Below, one piece after another: positions 12,316 to 22,361 of a DNA stretch of 41,022 bases (its first letter is position 1; each line of letters opens with the position of its first letter). The notes under the pieces are model-generated. The model did no database searches. It saw only the letters and a list, made by a program, of their open reading frames with translations, and was not told the DNA's origin. The DNA lies in assembly GCA_003049485.1 (NCBI GenBank), contig PYST01000106.1:7173-48194 (forward strand), read 5' to 3'. Both the position numbers and the translations under genes were made by a program. This DNA is from Ophioceras dolichostomum. Taxonomy: Eukaryota; Ascomycota; Sordariomycetes; Magnaporthales; Ophioceraceae.

Positions 12316-14426
12316 TCAGTACAGACTGAGGAACACAGCCGCGATGCTCGCCTTGTCGTACTTGACGTACTTCCCCTTCCCCTTGTCGATGTCGTGGTAC
12401 CTGTCCCAGAAGCGGTTGTACAGCGGCTCGAGCATCTGCTGGATGTCCCTCGCGAACATCTGGCGGACCTCCCGCTCCATGCTGTACGTCTTGTGGCGCG
12501 CCACCATGTCGTCGAAGCTCGCGTTGAAGGCCGCGAACTTGTTCTTGATGTTCTCCTTGTCCTTCGAGCTCAGCTGCTTGACGATGGACGCCGAGTCGAC
12601 CGAGCTGGCCCCGGCGCCGCCGCCGCCCTGGCTCGAGGAGGCGGGCCGCGGCGTGCGCGAGGTGTGGATCACGTCGAAGAGGTGCATCGACACGTCCTTG
12701 CACGCCTCGGTGTACATGGACGTCGCCTTCTTGCGCCACTGCTCGACCATGCCCAGGCGGGACTGGTCCAGCAGCGACGACAGGTCCGAGTCGCGGATCT
12801 GCCGCTCGACGATGGTGATGCTGTTGGCCAGCAGCACGCCCACGACCGGCTTGCGGCCGAAGAGCTGGCGCGCCTTGGCGTCCAGCGACGAGAGCAGCGC
12901 GTCGATCGTGTCGGCGCAGTAATGCGCGAAGATCTCGCGGCCGTCGGCGCCGATGTCGAACGACGCCAGGCTGGGGATCGCGTCGCCTGCGCCACCGCCC
13001 GCCCCGCCGCCGCCGCCTCCGCCGTAGCCGCCGCGCGTGCTCGCGAGCGACTTCCACCCGCCGTCGCCAAGCGAGATCATGATGCTCGAGATGGGGCGCA
13101 GGAACTCCACCATGGCCTGCAGGCGCTGCATGGCCTCGGACACGACCGGCACGGGGGCGCCGTCCAGCGGCAGCGCCTGCATCGCGGCCACGCGGCGCTT
13201 CGTGTCCTCGAGCAGCTCGGCGAGCGTCGACTTGGCCGTCTCGCGCACGGGCTTGAGCGACGCGGCCAGCAGGGCCTTGAGCTCGCCCGTGCGGGTCTCG
13301 AGCTTGTTGGACAGCGACGACACGATCTCGACGATCTCGTAGGCGAGGTAGCAGTCCGTGTTGAGGTGCGTCTTGATGTGGGTGTTGAGCTCACGCAGCG
13401 TGCGCGAGAACTCGGCGAGGGGAGCCTGGCACGCCGCCTGGAACAGGGGGCCCCAGTCCTCGCGCGAGAAGACGCTCGCGATGTTGTCGTACTCGGCTAG
13501 GAACAGGCCCTCCATGGCCTGCGCGTAGGTGCCGATGCCGTTCGTGCCTGCGCGGTAGATGGCGTCCGGGTTCTTCTTACGTGCCGTGTTGACGCTGGCG
13601 GCCGCGAGGTTGGCCAGCGTCTCGGCCAGGTACGGCCCGCGCACCTCGGCATAGATCTTGGCAACGGACGACTCGGCCGGCGCGCCGCCGCTCTGCCTGT
13701 TCGCGCCCGCCACGTACGAGTAGAGCAGTCCCAGCCGCGCGACCTTGTCCTGCGACAGCGTCGGGAACGGCTTGTCCTTGGTGATGTAGTGTAGCGGCTC
13801 GAGCGACCGCGGGGTCTCGCCGCGCAGGATCTTGTCGAACTGGTTCTCCAGCTGCGTGTTGCCCGACTTGATTAGTCGCCGGAGGTCGGCCATCGTCTGT
13901 TGCGTCGCCCGGATGTTGGATGCCTTCATGTCCGCCAGTGCCTTGTTCAATCGCTTTATCGAGTTGAGGTAGTTCGACAGGCCCGCCTTGTCTGGGCCCA
14001 TTCTGATGATTTGCTCTTCGTCGTTTTTGCTGTCGGCCGGTACGCGTAGCCTTTCGATGGCCCCGAGGACGCTTTCGATGTCTGTGAACGGAGAGATGAG
14101 GGGGAAACCCCCTGGGCGTCAGTACACTTTCATCTCAGGGGGGCGCAGTTCGCAGTGCGCTGAGCGCTGAGTGCGAACACACCGGGAGCAGGTCGTAAAA
14201 TTGCATTAGACTCACTGTGTCCTAGGACCTGCAGCTTCTTCGTCTCTCCATTCAGCGGTCCTACCACTTCGCGCACACTCTTGCCCGTCGCTTCTAGCCT
14301 CCCCAGGGATGCTTCGATCTTCTTGGTGAGTTGCGCCGTCTTCTCCAGGCGGGAATTGAGCACGTCGACTTCGGCGCGGGCCTCTTCTTCCGCGGCAAAG
14401 CGGCCATTGGCGAGGCCGACCGCCAT
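12316..14426 (-). CDS. exo70: Exocyst complex subunit Exo70
   Basis: Exo70 is a subunit of the octameric exocyst, which tethers secretory vesicles at growth sites, in hyphae the tip. Its C-terminal helical rods bind plasma-membrane phosphoinositides and Rho GTPases. Two exons, 14216-14426 and 12316-14081, encode 658 residues, close to the usual fungal length. The 134-nt intron has a GTGAGT donor and splits an Asn codon at residue 71. The N-terminal part is coiled-coil-like and Glu/Lys-rich. The rest is the Pfam Exo70 domain, ending in a conserved basic stretch with KGKGKYVKYDK. Two Gly-rich insertions, near residues 417-437 and 552-565, interrupt the helical domain and are probably disordered loops. 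I chose the ATG at 14426 because family members start close to there. An in-frame ATG at 14615 would add 63 low-complexity residues. A TAGG repeat cluster starts right after the stop. Confidence 0.95.
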
Positions 14427-15843
14427 TGCTCGTCTGGCGAACGGAAATGAGTAGAATTGCAGCAGTTGTCGGGTCGTTGCGGAAGGCGTTGTCGGGGAAG
14501 CCACAAACAACGTTGACGTTGGTAACGTGGACGACGTTGTGGAGGTTGTCGAGTCGCGAATAAGAACGGGGCGGCCACCACCACCACCACCACCACTACC
14601 TGTGACACTCCCCATCGTGGCGGTCCAGTCCCGAGTCCAGGTCAGATCCAGGGGAATTGGCAGCTGATGGGCTTGGCGCTACCACTAAAAGAATTGGGCC
14701 TATCCGTCGGGAGTGCCCCGGACGAGTCAATAGCACCACACGCTATAATTGATGTCAGAGGGATGATGCTTGTTCACTCTTACTGGTTTCTTCTCGATGG
14801 AACTTTTGGAAGCCGTCTCAACAGCCTTCCCACCAGCCTCATCCCAGCAGGAAGAGCCTCCGCACGGCTGCTGAGTTTATATGGTTTTTATACTCTGTAC
14901 AATGTGGTCATCGGTGTTTGCACGTCCCGACCTGCAGTGCGGCTGGTTAATTGGGCCGCTCTAGGCTTTTGCCGTGCAGCCAGCACGAAGCCGGTGGACT
15001 GATGAATGATACTCCACACGACAACTTCAAACAATGGCGTCGTCCCATACCCCCGTGATACCGTCGTGTCATCCTTTTACGGGACATTCCCGTCCTCATT
15101 ACTCCGGTGTTCATCAACTACCTAGGTAGCCGCCTACGTTTCATCTCCTCTTTTCAACGTTTTCAACGGTCGTCGTGTCTCTGGCTCGTACCGACCTACC
15201 CTTAACATCTAGCCGAACATCTTACCCGGCACCGTTTCAACCCAACCGTCTGTCAGCTTCTCCGAATTCATCAAAATCCAGCCAGAAGTACACTAATTTA
15301 GTAGCTTTCTCTTCTCTAATTAACGCTAGTCTCCGTGGACCTATTATTTACTCCCATGAAAGATACCTGGAGGAAACAAGGCTGGGGTGGATTGCGAATT
15401 GGAGACTTGGTTGAACGAGTTGACTTTCTGTCCTTTCCAGCTATCGTACCGAAGTATCGGCCTTGCCCCTACAGCCCTCACTCTCACATGGACGGTTTGT
15501 GACGAGTATGGCCCATATCCAACTGCCTATGGGGGTTCATTTGCATCCTCATCTTCCGTACCATGAGTTCCTAGAACACGCACACGAGCGGCCTGGCCTT
15601 GTGGTCTCGATAGGGTACATATGCTATCGATCGATTTGCATATATCAGCACCAAAAGCTCAAGCATGGTAAGCATATAGCAAGCTTCTACCCCAGCTATC
15701 GAGAACAATGGCAATTTAAGAGCGAGCATGCTCGCCTTAGTCGTGATGACAGAAGTCTGGCTTGGGGAAAGTCTCAGAAGCGACAACGCGAGCAAAAACC
15801 TCGGTGAAGCGAAAACGAAGGAACCGCTCTTGACCAGCTGCCT
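14427..15843. other. Intergenic, Exo70 promoter side
   Basis: This 1.4-kb spacer holds the upstream region of Exo70 and, near 15840, the 3' flank of the next leftward gene. It contains a CCTAGG element at 15121-15130 and AT-rich blocks near 15300-15350. No gene was recognised. Confidence 0.45.
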
Positions 15844-15876
15844 CCCTACCTAGTAGGCAACTAGGTAGGTAGGTAG
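15844..15876. repeat. TAGG/CCTA inverted repeat 3' of the 194-aa gene
   Basis: CTACCTAG (15846-15853) and CTAGGTAG (15861-15868) form a perfect 8-bp stem around a 7-base loop, with further GGTAG units beyond. It lies about 45 bases downstream of the stop of the leftward gene and may fold in its 3' UTR. Confidence 0.65.
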
Positions 15877-15918
15877 ACATTCCGCCGCAGAGGTCCTACT
15901 CCAGCAAATGGAGGGCCA

Positions 15919-16717
15919 TCACGTCTGCCCAGACGAGCCCTGGTTCTGTTGCTGACTCTGCTGTTTCCGGAACTTCTTCTTGCTGCGCGCCCACTTGACA
16001 GGATCCTTGTCGATCTCGGCATGCTCCTCCCTTGAGAGTAAAACGCAAGGAATCAGTTCAGGAGTCAGTAAGCCCGACCAGCCGGTCATGTGCACTCCAG
16101 GGCCGGACACCACATGAGAGGATGGATGTGTGCAGGGGAAGACTCACTCGATGCTGCCTCCGCCTTGGTACTTGAGAAGTTTACTCCCAGAATTGGAGCG
16201 GTCTTCGGCCTGCTGCCGGTGGCCGGCATCTGGCTTGTTGGGGTCGTCGTCGTCGTACCAGCCCTCCTTGATCCAGCGTCCGTTGAATGTATAGCGTTGA
16301 TTGGCGGCGCTATTGACAAATACGTGAGACTTATTAGTGCTGGGAGACTGATAAGGGCCGTTGCTAATGGGCAAGGCTGCATATGAGGACTTGATGACGT
16401 CCTAAATAAAAAATACAAGGCTGATGGGATGAGGGAATGGAGGCCAGGGGGATCGCTCACTCCATAGTAGCGGCTCGCGCTTGATCAAGCATGTCGGCGT
16501 CGGCGTGCAACTCGTCCACGTTGTTCTCATCGGGGTTGTTTGCCTCCCAAGCTTTTTTGAGACAAACGGCCTCCCTTTCATCGCTCTTGTACCCTTGGTA
16601 CTCGTGATCACGGTCAAGGTCGTCTATGGCCTTGTTGAACTCGTCGCCATCGTACTGGCCTCGCAGGTGGCCCCATTCGGCCGTGCGCTGCTTCTCCCAC
16701 TCATGGCGATAGGCCAT
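15919..16717 (-). CDS. Unrecognised 194-aa hydrophilic protein, 3 exons
   Basis: Three exons, 16461-16717, 16148-16363 and 15919-16030, give 194 residues. I do not recognise the family. Exon 1 is rich in charged and aromatic residues and reads as one highly charged helical region. Exon 2 has an aromatic stretch, RYTFNGRWIKEGWYDDDD, which is its most distinctive part. Exon 3 ends in a basic K/R patch followed by a Gln-rich tail, which could be a nuclear signal or RNA contact. No signal peptide or membrane segment is visible. Intron 2 (16031-16147) has a GTGAGT donor and joins cleanly in phase. Intron 1 has a GTGAGC donor; the more obvious acceptor (exon start 16392) breaks the frame, whereas the CATTAG acceptor used here (exon start 16363) keeps it. 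The first intron is therefore the weak point of the model. Confidence 0.7.
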
Positions 16718-17648
16718 TATGATTCAGTTGCGGCAAAGGATGGAGCAGCCCAGGGGTGACGTGCTAGAGCTCAAGAGCAAGAAAGGAATCTGAGGAGAAG
16801 GGGAAAGGAGGCCGTTCTTGTACGAGGAGGACAAGACTTGCTTCTACCATAGAGAGTCATGGGCACGTATTATACAATGCACAGACGGCAAATCGGATGA
16901 CGACACGTCGGTTCCCTAGATGCTTGGCTTCACATTTGCTCTCGTGGACGAAAGAGAATGCAAGAAGCTTGCCGGCCTAGCGCTGGAAATGTGCACTTTT
17001 CTCCCCCGCATTCACGCCCAAAGGATTGCAGCACTCATGCCCGGCGATAACTCCTAAAAATAGCTTGATGTCAGTCGCGTCCTTATTGGTTACGGGATGA
17101 GAAGCTTGAAGAAATATATGCGAATAGTTGTCTACGGTCGGGCGTACATTTGCGCGGCTCTGTCGATGAGTGGCTAGCTGGTATGGCAGAACGGCGTTCT
17201 TTGGATCATCGCTACGGCGTGCTGATATCTAAACCGAAGACAGAGCAGACGCTGCTGGTCCTTTATACGAAAAATGGATCTATAAGCCGATCATTGAGGA
17301 CAAGATAAGATGGCATTGTTAGAAGAGAATGTCTTTGTATGATGGCCGTCGATGTCAGGGGGGCGAAATGTCTCGGCTGTCCCCCAAGACGTCATTTAAG
17401 TGCTTCTAGGACTGGGTTCACCAGCTCGAGAGTCCCTTCCTTTCCTCCTTCATGATGCGCCGCAAAGCTGTGGAACAGCAGATCTTGAAAACTACGGCAC
17501 GAGCCCGGACTGTCACTAAAGAGCGGACGGTAGACGGGAAAGAGGGGCTAGCAGGGCCGCCGGTCGTCACTTTTCCCATCTGTTGTTGCGTCACTCCTCC
17601 CTAGGACCTCAATGACGCAATCATTTTCAAATGACGACGGCATGCCTT
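16718..17648. other. Intergenic, no gene seen
   Basis: This 0.9-kb spacer lies upstream of the leftward 194-aa gene and should contain its promoter. It has a mixed AT-rich composition. I see no conserved frame, repeat array or tRNA in it. Confidence 0.45.
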
Positions 17649-17843
17649 TATAAGATATCTCCCCCTCATCCAATTTCACCGAATTCGGGGCCGCTTGGTG
17701 CAGTGGTCTTGTCACGAGCATGTCACCGCCAGGGCCCCGGGTTCGACCCCGTAGAATCCCAAGTCTTCTTGGGATTTTCGTAGCCGTACCCTCCAGTACG
17801 CTGGGGGGTTCGATGAGCTTTTTGATTTTTGTTTTTTTTTTTG
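17649..17843 (+). ncRNA. Structured element with Pol III-type signals (tRNA-like/SINE-like)
   Basis: In order: TATAAGA at 17649-17655; a tRNA-like segment from about 17687 with an A-box match (TGGTGCAGTGG, 17696-17706) and a perfect B-box match (GGTTCGACCCC, around 17740-17750); a perfect 9-bp hairpin with a 4-base loop at 17755-17776; a second 9-bp hairpin with one G-T pair and a TACG loop at 17788-17809; then T runs of 5 and about 11 ending near 17842, which would terminate Pol III. The tRNA-like head does not fold into a canonical cloverleaf: the T stem and acceptor stem do not pair properly. It is therefore not a working tRNA. It could be a tRNA-derived SINE copy or a small structured Pol III RNA. 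I saw no target-site duplication. Confidence 0.5.
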
Positions 17844-18236
17844 CTTGCCTCTTCTTTTCCTTTTGCCGCCTTCTATTGGACCACTGACTTCTTGCGATCA
17901 CGGATCTTACTGGAAGCAGGCTGCTCTTGGCTCGTGTCAGGTGCACTTGACAGAAGGCATCATGATGGGCTTCCTTGATGCGACATTGATTGGAGACAAA
18001 GCCCAATTAAATAAGGGCCCATGAATTAAGGTGTACCGGGCTGAGTGGCACTCTGGGGGAGAAGACAGAAACGCGAGCATCATGTTCAGTACACCACCGT
18101 CTGTCAGGGCTGATGCGAAAATCGACGCGAGCATCACGTAGCGAATGCAGATTCCGTTGCAAGTTCGCGACACGGAGCTCTTTGCTCCGCAGAAACTCCG
18201 CAGAATATGAGCGCATACCTCGCTAGAGGCCGCCAG
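17844..18236. other. Intergenic, 3' flank of the aminotransferase
   Basis: A spacer of about 390 bases after the T-rich tract, including the 3' UTR of the leftward aminotransferase gene. No gene or repeat was recognised. Confidence 0.45.
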
Positions 18237-20027
18237 TTAAGCGTCGTCGCCAGCAGCCGCGGACTCGACTGCTTTACCCCTGAAGTAATCCTCAACGAGC
18301 CTGGCCAGCCTGTTGACGATAGTCTCGACGTCCTCCTGTGTGACGTTGTACGCGGGCGAGATGATGATGTGGTCTCCCTCCAAGCCGTCCACGGTGCCCG
18401 TCCCCGGATAGACGGCGATGCCGTATTCCGCGGTCCTGCCGAGGTCGCCGAGGTTCATGGCCACGTGGTCCCCGGGCGGGAACGGCTGCTTTGTGGCCTT
18501 GTCCGCCACGAACTCGACGCCCCAGAAGAGGCCCCTGCCCCTGACGTCCCCCACATTCGGGTGGCTCCCCAACCGCTCCCGCAGCAGGGTGGAGAGGACG
18601 GCACCCATCTTGCGCACATTGGCCAAGAGGTTTTGGTCTTTGATGATGCGCTGCACCTCGAGAGCCGCCGTGCAGCTGACGGGATGTCCCTGGTAAGTGT
18701 GGCCATGCACGAACACGCTGTGTTGTTGTTGGATGCCGGAAGAGCATCAGCAAAAAAAGCTCCGTCGAGGTTTGGTAGGTAGTCGGAGCGAACACTGAGA
18801 CACTCACCCTGAGCCTTTGGCGAGGGCATCAATTACTCGCCGACCCACCAACATGCCAGCAATAGGCTGATATCCACCGCCGAGGCATTTCCCAACAGTC
18901 TGGATATCTGGAACAACCCCCTCTTGCTCCCACGCATGGAGAGTCCCGGTGCGGCCCATGCCAGACATCACCTCGTCGAAGATGAGCAAGGCGCCATACT
19001 TGCGGCAAACGTCCTGCATCGCCTCGAAATACCCAGTCACCGATGGTACGCATCCGAGCGCCTTGGTCGTGCCCTCTTTTTGTCAGCGGATCCGTCTCCC
19101 CACTCTCTTCTTTCGTCCCATGACCAACGAGTGGCATATCTGCTCCTCGCAAAGTGATGAAAAGGTAACGACTACTCACAGCTCCGACCACCGGCTCAGC
19201 CACGAACGCACAGACGGATTCGGGGCCGAGCCGCTGGAACTCGGCGTCCAGCTCCGCCGCAAGCCTTGCGACGTACGCGGCGTCGGTCTCGTCTGGTTTC
19301 TTGCCCCGATACGAATAGCAGGGTGAGACGTTGGTGACGTTTTCCAGTAAGAGCGGTTCAAATTTGGCTCTCCGGAACTTGTGCCCTCCGACGGACAGGG
19401 CTCCCAGAGTGATGCCGTGATAGGACTGGCTGCGGGAGATGAACTTTGTCCGTTGCGGCTCTGGGGGGTCCTTCTCGAGGAAGAACTGCCTCGCTAGCTT
19501 CATCGATGCCTCGATGGCCTCCGAGCCTGGCCAAACCCAAGGTGTGTATCGTCAGCATCCGTCAGGGCGCGGGACTGGCAGCCGATACGGCACGGTCTCA
19601 TGCGTGCCTGGCCTGCACGCTGTCTCAGGGGCAGTGGGTGGAATTAGGGGCAGACAGGAAGGGGAGAGTAACCGGAGTTAACAATGTATGCCCGTGCCAT
19701 GGCCCCGTGAGTGGAATCAACCAGCATACGGCACAGATCTTCGCAGGCCTGGGTAGTGTAGAAGGTCGTTGCGGCGTATGCAAGCTCGCCCATCTGCTTC
19801 ATGCACTTGTCGACCACTCTGGCGTCGCCATGGCCAATGCATGTAACCGCGGCGCCCCCTGCTGCATCAAAGATCTCGCGGCCGTCGTCGAGGTAAAGGA
19901 TGTTACCACGGCCCCGGACCACTCGAGGGAAGCCGAGGCCCAGCTGCCTATGCAGGACCGCCGAGTCCCCTCCGTTGTTGGCGCCACCATTCGTTTCGGT
20001 TGTATGTTCGCTGCTGCTGAATACCAT
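18237..20027 (-). CDS. Class-III PLP-dependent aminotransferase
   Basis: Moves an amino group between an omega-amine or amino acid and a keto acid using pyridoxal phosphate. Substrate is not predictable from sequence. Four exons, 19673-20027, 19180-19526, 18808-19061 and 18237-18717, give 478 residues, normal for subgroup-II aminotransferases. Visible landmarks: the N-terminal GRGNILYLDDGREIFDAAGG stretch, substrate/cofactor segment YIVNSGSEAIEASMK across intron 1, EPVVGAALGCVP across intron 2, IFDEV with Asp263 for the pyridine nitrogen, VGKCLGGGYQP with the Schiff-base Lys292, and HGHTYQGHP. All catalytic residues are present. Introns are 146, 118 and 90 nt; intron 1 uses a non-standard GTTACT donor, but the reading frame requires it. 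The closest known type is the fungal class-III group typified by uncharacterised Schizosaccharomyces aminotransferases. No targeting peptide is obvious, so it is probably cytosolic. Confidence 0.9.
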
Positions 20028-22147
20028 TTTGGAGGATTTGGCCCTGGGTTTGGTCAAGGAGATTCTGGGTTGAAGCAAGGGGCGGAAATTTATATGCAGC
20101 GCATACTATGGTCGTGGATCCAGTGGTCGTGAACTCACTTGACAAAGTGACCTTGTCGCCGATGATCTTCCAGTGTAACTGAGTATCAGACCGGTGTGTC
20201 AGGGGTGCAGCTGGTGCATAAGAGAGTGACCAGAAGGCCCAGACCATTTGAATGTATAGCAGAGGCCGGTTTCCGCCTGTGGATGATAAGGGTTCTTGCA
20301 GCCCCCATATCCCATCTATCGACGGCACCCGCACGCAGATCCGAGAGAATGCAAGCAGCGAGTATCTACTCCGTCCCACCCTTGTCACCCTTGCGGCGTG
20401 GGGTAAGGTGGATATTGCGCCGGTTGCCGGGCTCAGCGTGCAGTCCGGGGAGGGTCTCCATTCTTCTGGCTTGTGGACTCCCACTCTCCTGTGGAAAACC
20501 TAGAGCCGATGCTCGCCGCCTTCCACCGGACATGGGAATCCTCGGGTATCGGCATAAGTTATCCCGGCGCTTTTCGGAGCGTGAACGGAGTATCATGCAC
20601 ATCGTCCACTAGCGGCGGGCACTAACCCCTTTTGCCATGAGCTTGATCCTTCAATAGATACAGACCCGCCCAAGATCAGCTATGGGCTTCAAGGCGTTGA
20701 AAGGGCTTCAAGGCGTTGAAAGCCCTGGCTCAAATGGCCAGAAGAGCAAGAATCGCAAGCATGAAGAAGGTGGTGCCTCTTCAAGTATCTGGCGAACTTG
20801 TTGCACCTGAGCATACCAAGCTGAGGGGTACGAACAAGGCCAGGACGTTCGCCGACGTGACGCTAGCCCTTTCCCGGCATCACTCTGAGGTGGCGTGACT
20901 TTGAGTAGCAGTCCCGTCGGCGTCCCGATCTCGGCCTCGGCCTCGGCCGCTCCCGCTTCTCCGACCATTCCTGGTCCTTCATCTTGTCATGTTGTTGGTC
21001 GGGCCTGGGGTTTGTCACTCCGTAGTTACTCTCTGAACGTCTAGGACTTATGTCGTAAAGAATTCAGATGTAGTCAGCCTCTGCCCTTTTGCGACCCTGT
21101 GCGCCTAGTTAGCCTATATCATTGGCTGCTGTGGTGTAGGGCGGCTCGTTGAGAAGAGGAGGGTGACGACGAGTGCCGCAAATACGACGTCGGTATGCAG
21201 CCGTGCACCAACCAGCATTTGGCGGATTAGGTACTTGCCATTTGCATCTTTCAGTCCTACCTACCGACTTTTCGATAATCTCTCATTCTCGGTCCTTCCG
21301 AAACTGGTCAACGAGAATATCCGGCAGAATAACCAAGTGATATGGAGCCAGACCGTCGAGTCTTGTGAGCTATTTCATCCCTTGCTGCTGCACTACGATA
21401 TTGTTTCTGCATACCTGCGACCAACTCGCAGCAGTTTCCGAGGTCATGTCAGGCGGATCTAAGCCTTGGGGGCTGCGTCAGTCTAGTAAAGGGCCTGCGG
21501 CATATTTAGCTGGTGTAACTGGACAAGCATCTTCCCGAATCACGGCACCACTACAAATACGACGAAGCGTGGGGGGAATATCACCGTCGGATGTGAGCTG
21601 ACTCAGATAGGAAAGGGCACCTAGGATATCAAGTCTCGGCCGTGTATTTTCTGGCCCCAGATAGGTGAAGGCATACTCGTGGAAATCATGACGTTCGAAT
21701 TAAGAGGACGATGGCGTGATATATCAGTCCTAGATCGATCTAGGGAGGCTCCAACTACTCGGTTATGGCGTTAGTGGTACCCAAACTTCAACTTACCAGT
21801 GCGCAGAACTAATATCGGAGACTGGGCCGGGCTGTGGTCAGGGAAAGGACGGAGTCGGGGAAGCAAGGGAGCTCTACTCTGCGCATTTCCTTCGCCGCTT
21901 AACACATAGAGTGCGAGAAGCACATTTTCCGTATCAGTTCCTGAGTAAGGAGACAGTCAAAGCAAAACAGAATCCCCCGTCTAATGGATGCGTGGGATAC
22001 GTGGGACATGTGTTCGAGACCTAAGAGAGGGGAGGGAATCGATAATGCAATTAACGAGGCAATTAAACCCCTGCCATGCGATGCTCTTGCTATTGGTCGG
22101 ACTTCGTGTTAACGGGACCCACAGCCGCGGATTCAATTCGCGTCTCG
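20028..22147. other. Divergent intergenic between aminotransferase and MCM3
   Basis: This 2.1-kb spacer separates two divergently transcribed genes and must hold both promoters. It contains a perfect 19-bp tandem duplication (20684-20721). Open frames are short and unsupported. No gene was seen. Confidence 0.45.
20684..20721. repeat. Perfect 19-bp tandem duplication
   Basis: Two adjacent identical copies of GGGCTTCAAGGCGTTGAAA. Perfect identity suggests a recent slippage or repair duplication. Confidence 0.85.
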
Positions 22148-22153
22148 ACGCGT
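22148..22153 (+). promoter_or_regulatory. MluI cell-cycle box (MCB) upstream of MCM3
   Basis: ACGCGT lies 209 bases before the MCM3 start, with a second CGCGTC half-match 9 bases upstream at 22139. In yeasts this element binds MBF and drives G1/S expression of replication genes, MCM genes included. Its use here is inferred from position and the target gene. Confidence 0.45.
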
Positions 22154-22361
22154 TCCCACCTAGCTGTGCTGCCCCCTTGTTAAAATTGGCCCCGCGTTCT
22201 CAGCGCAACTGCCAGAGCGGAAAAGTTCACGACATCGTCACCAACCCAATTCCAACCTGCCAACTTCGTAAACAACTCCTTTTTGCTGTCGTACGGATTC
22301 GCTGCCGCACTGCTCAGGAAGTACCCAAGAAACTCAAGAGGCAAGGCAAAAAGGCGGCATC

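Noticed and set aside
12029..13500. Long open frames overlapping Exo70 (plus 12280-13500; minus 12029-13057)
   Set aside because: They are shadows of a GC-rich coding region, full of Arg, Ala and Gly, with no domain. The Exo70 frame has clear family sequence.
14424..14615. N-terminal extension of Exo70 from an ATG at 14615
   Set aside because: The added 63 residues are low-complexity Gly/Thr/Ser, and the family start is at the ATG at 14426.
17687..17760. A standard tRNA gene
   Set aside because: The internal promoter boxes are present, but the T stem and acceptor stem do not pair. It was kept as a tRNA-like head of a larger element.
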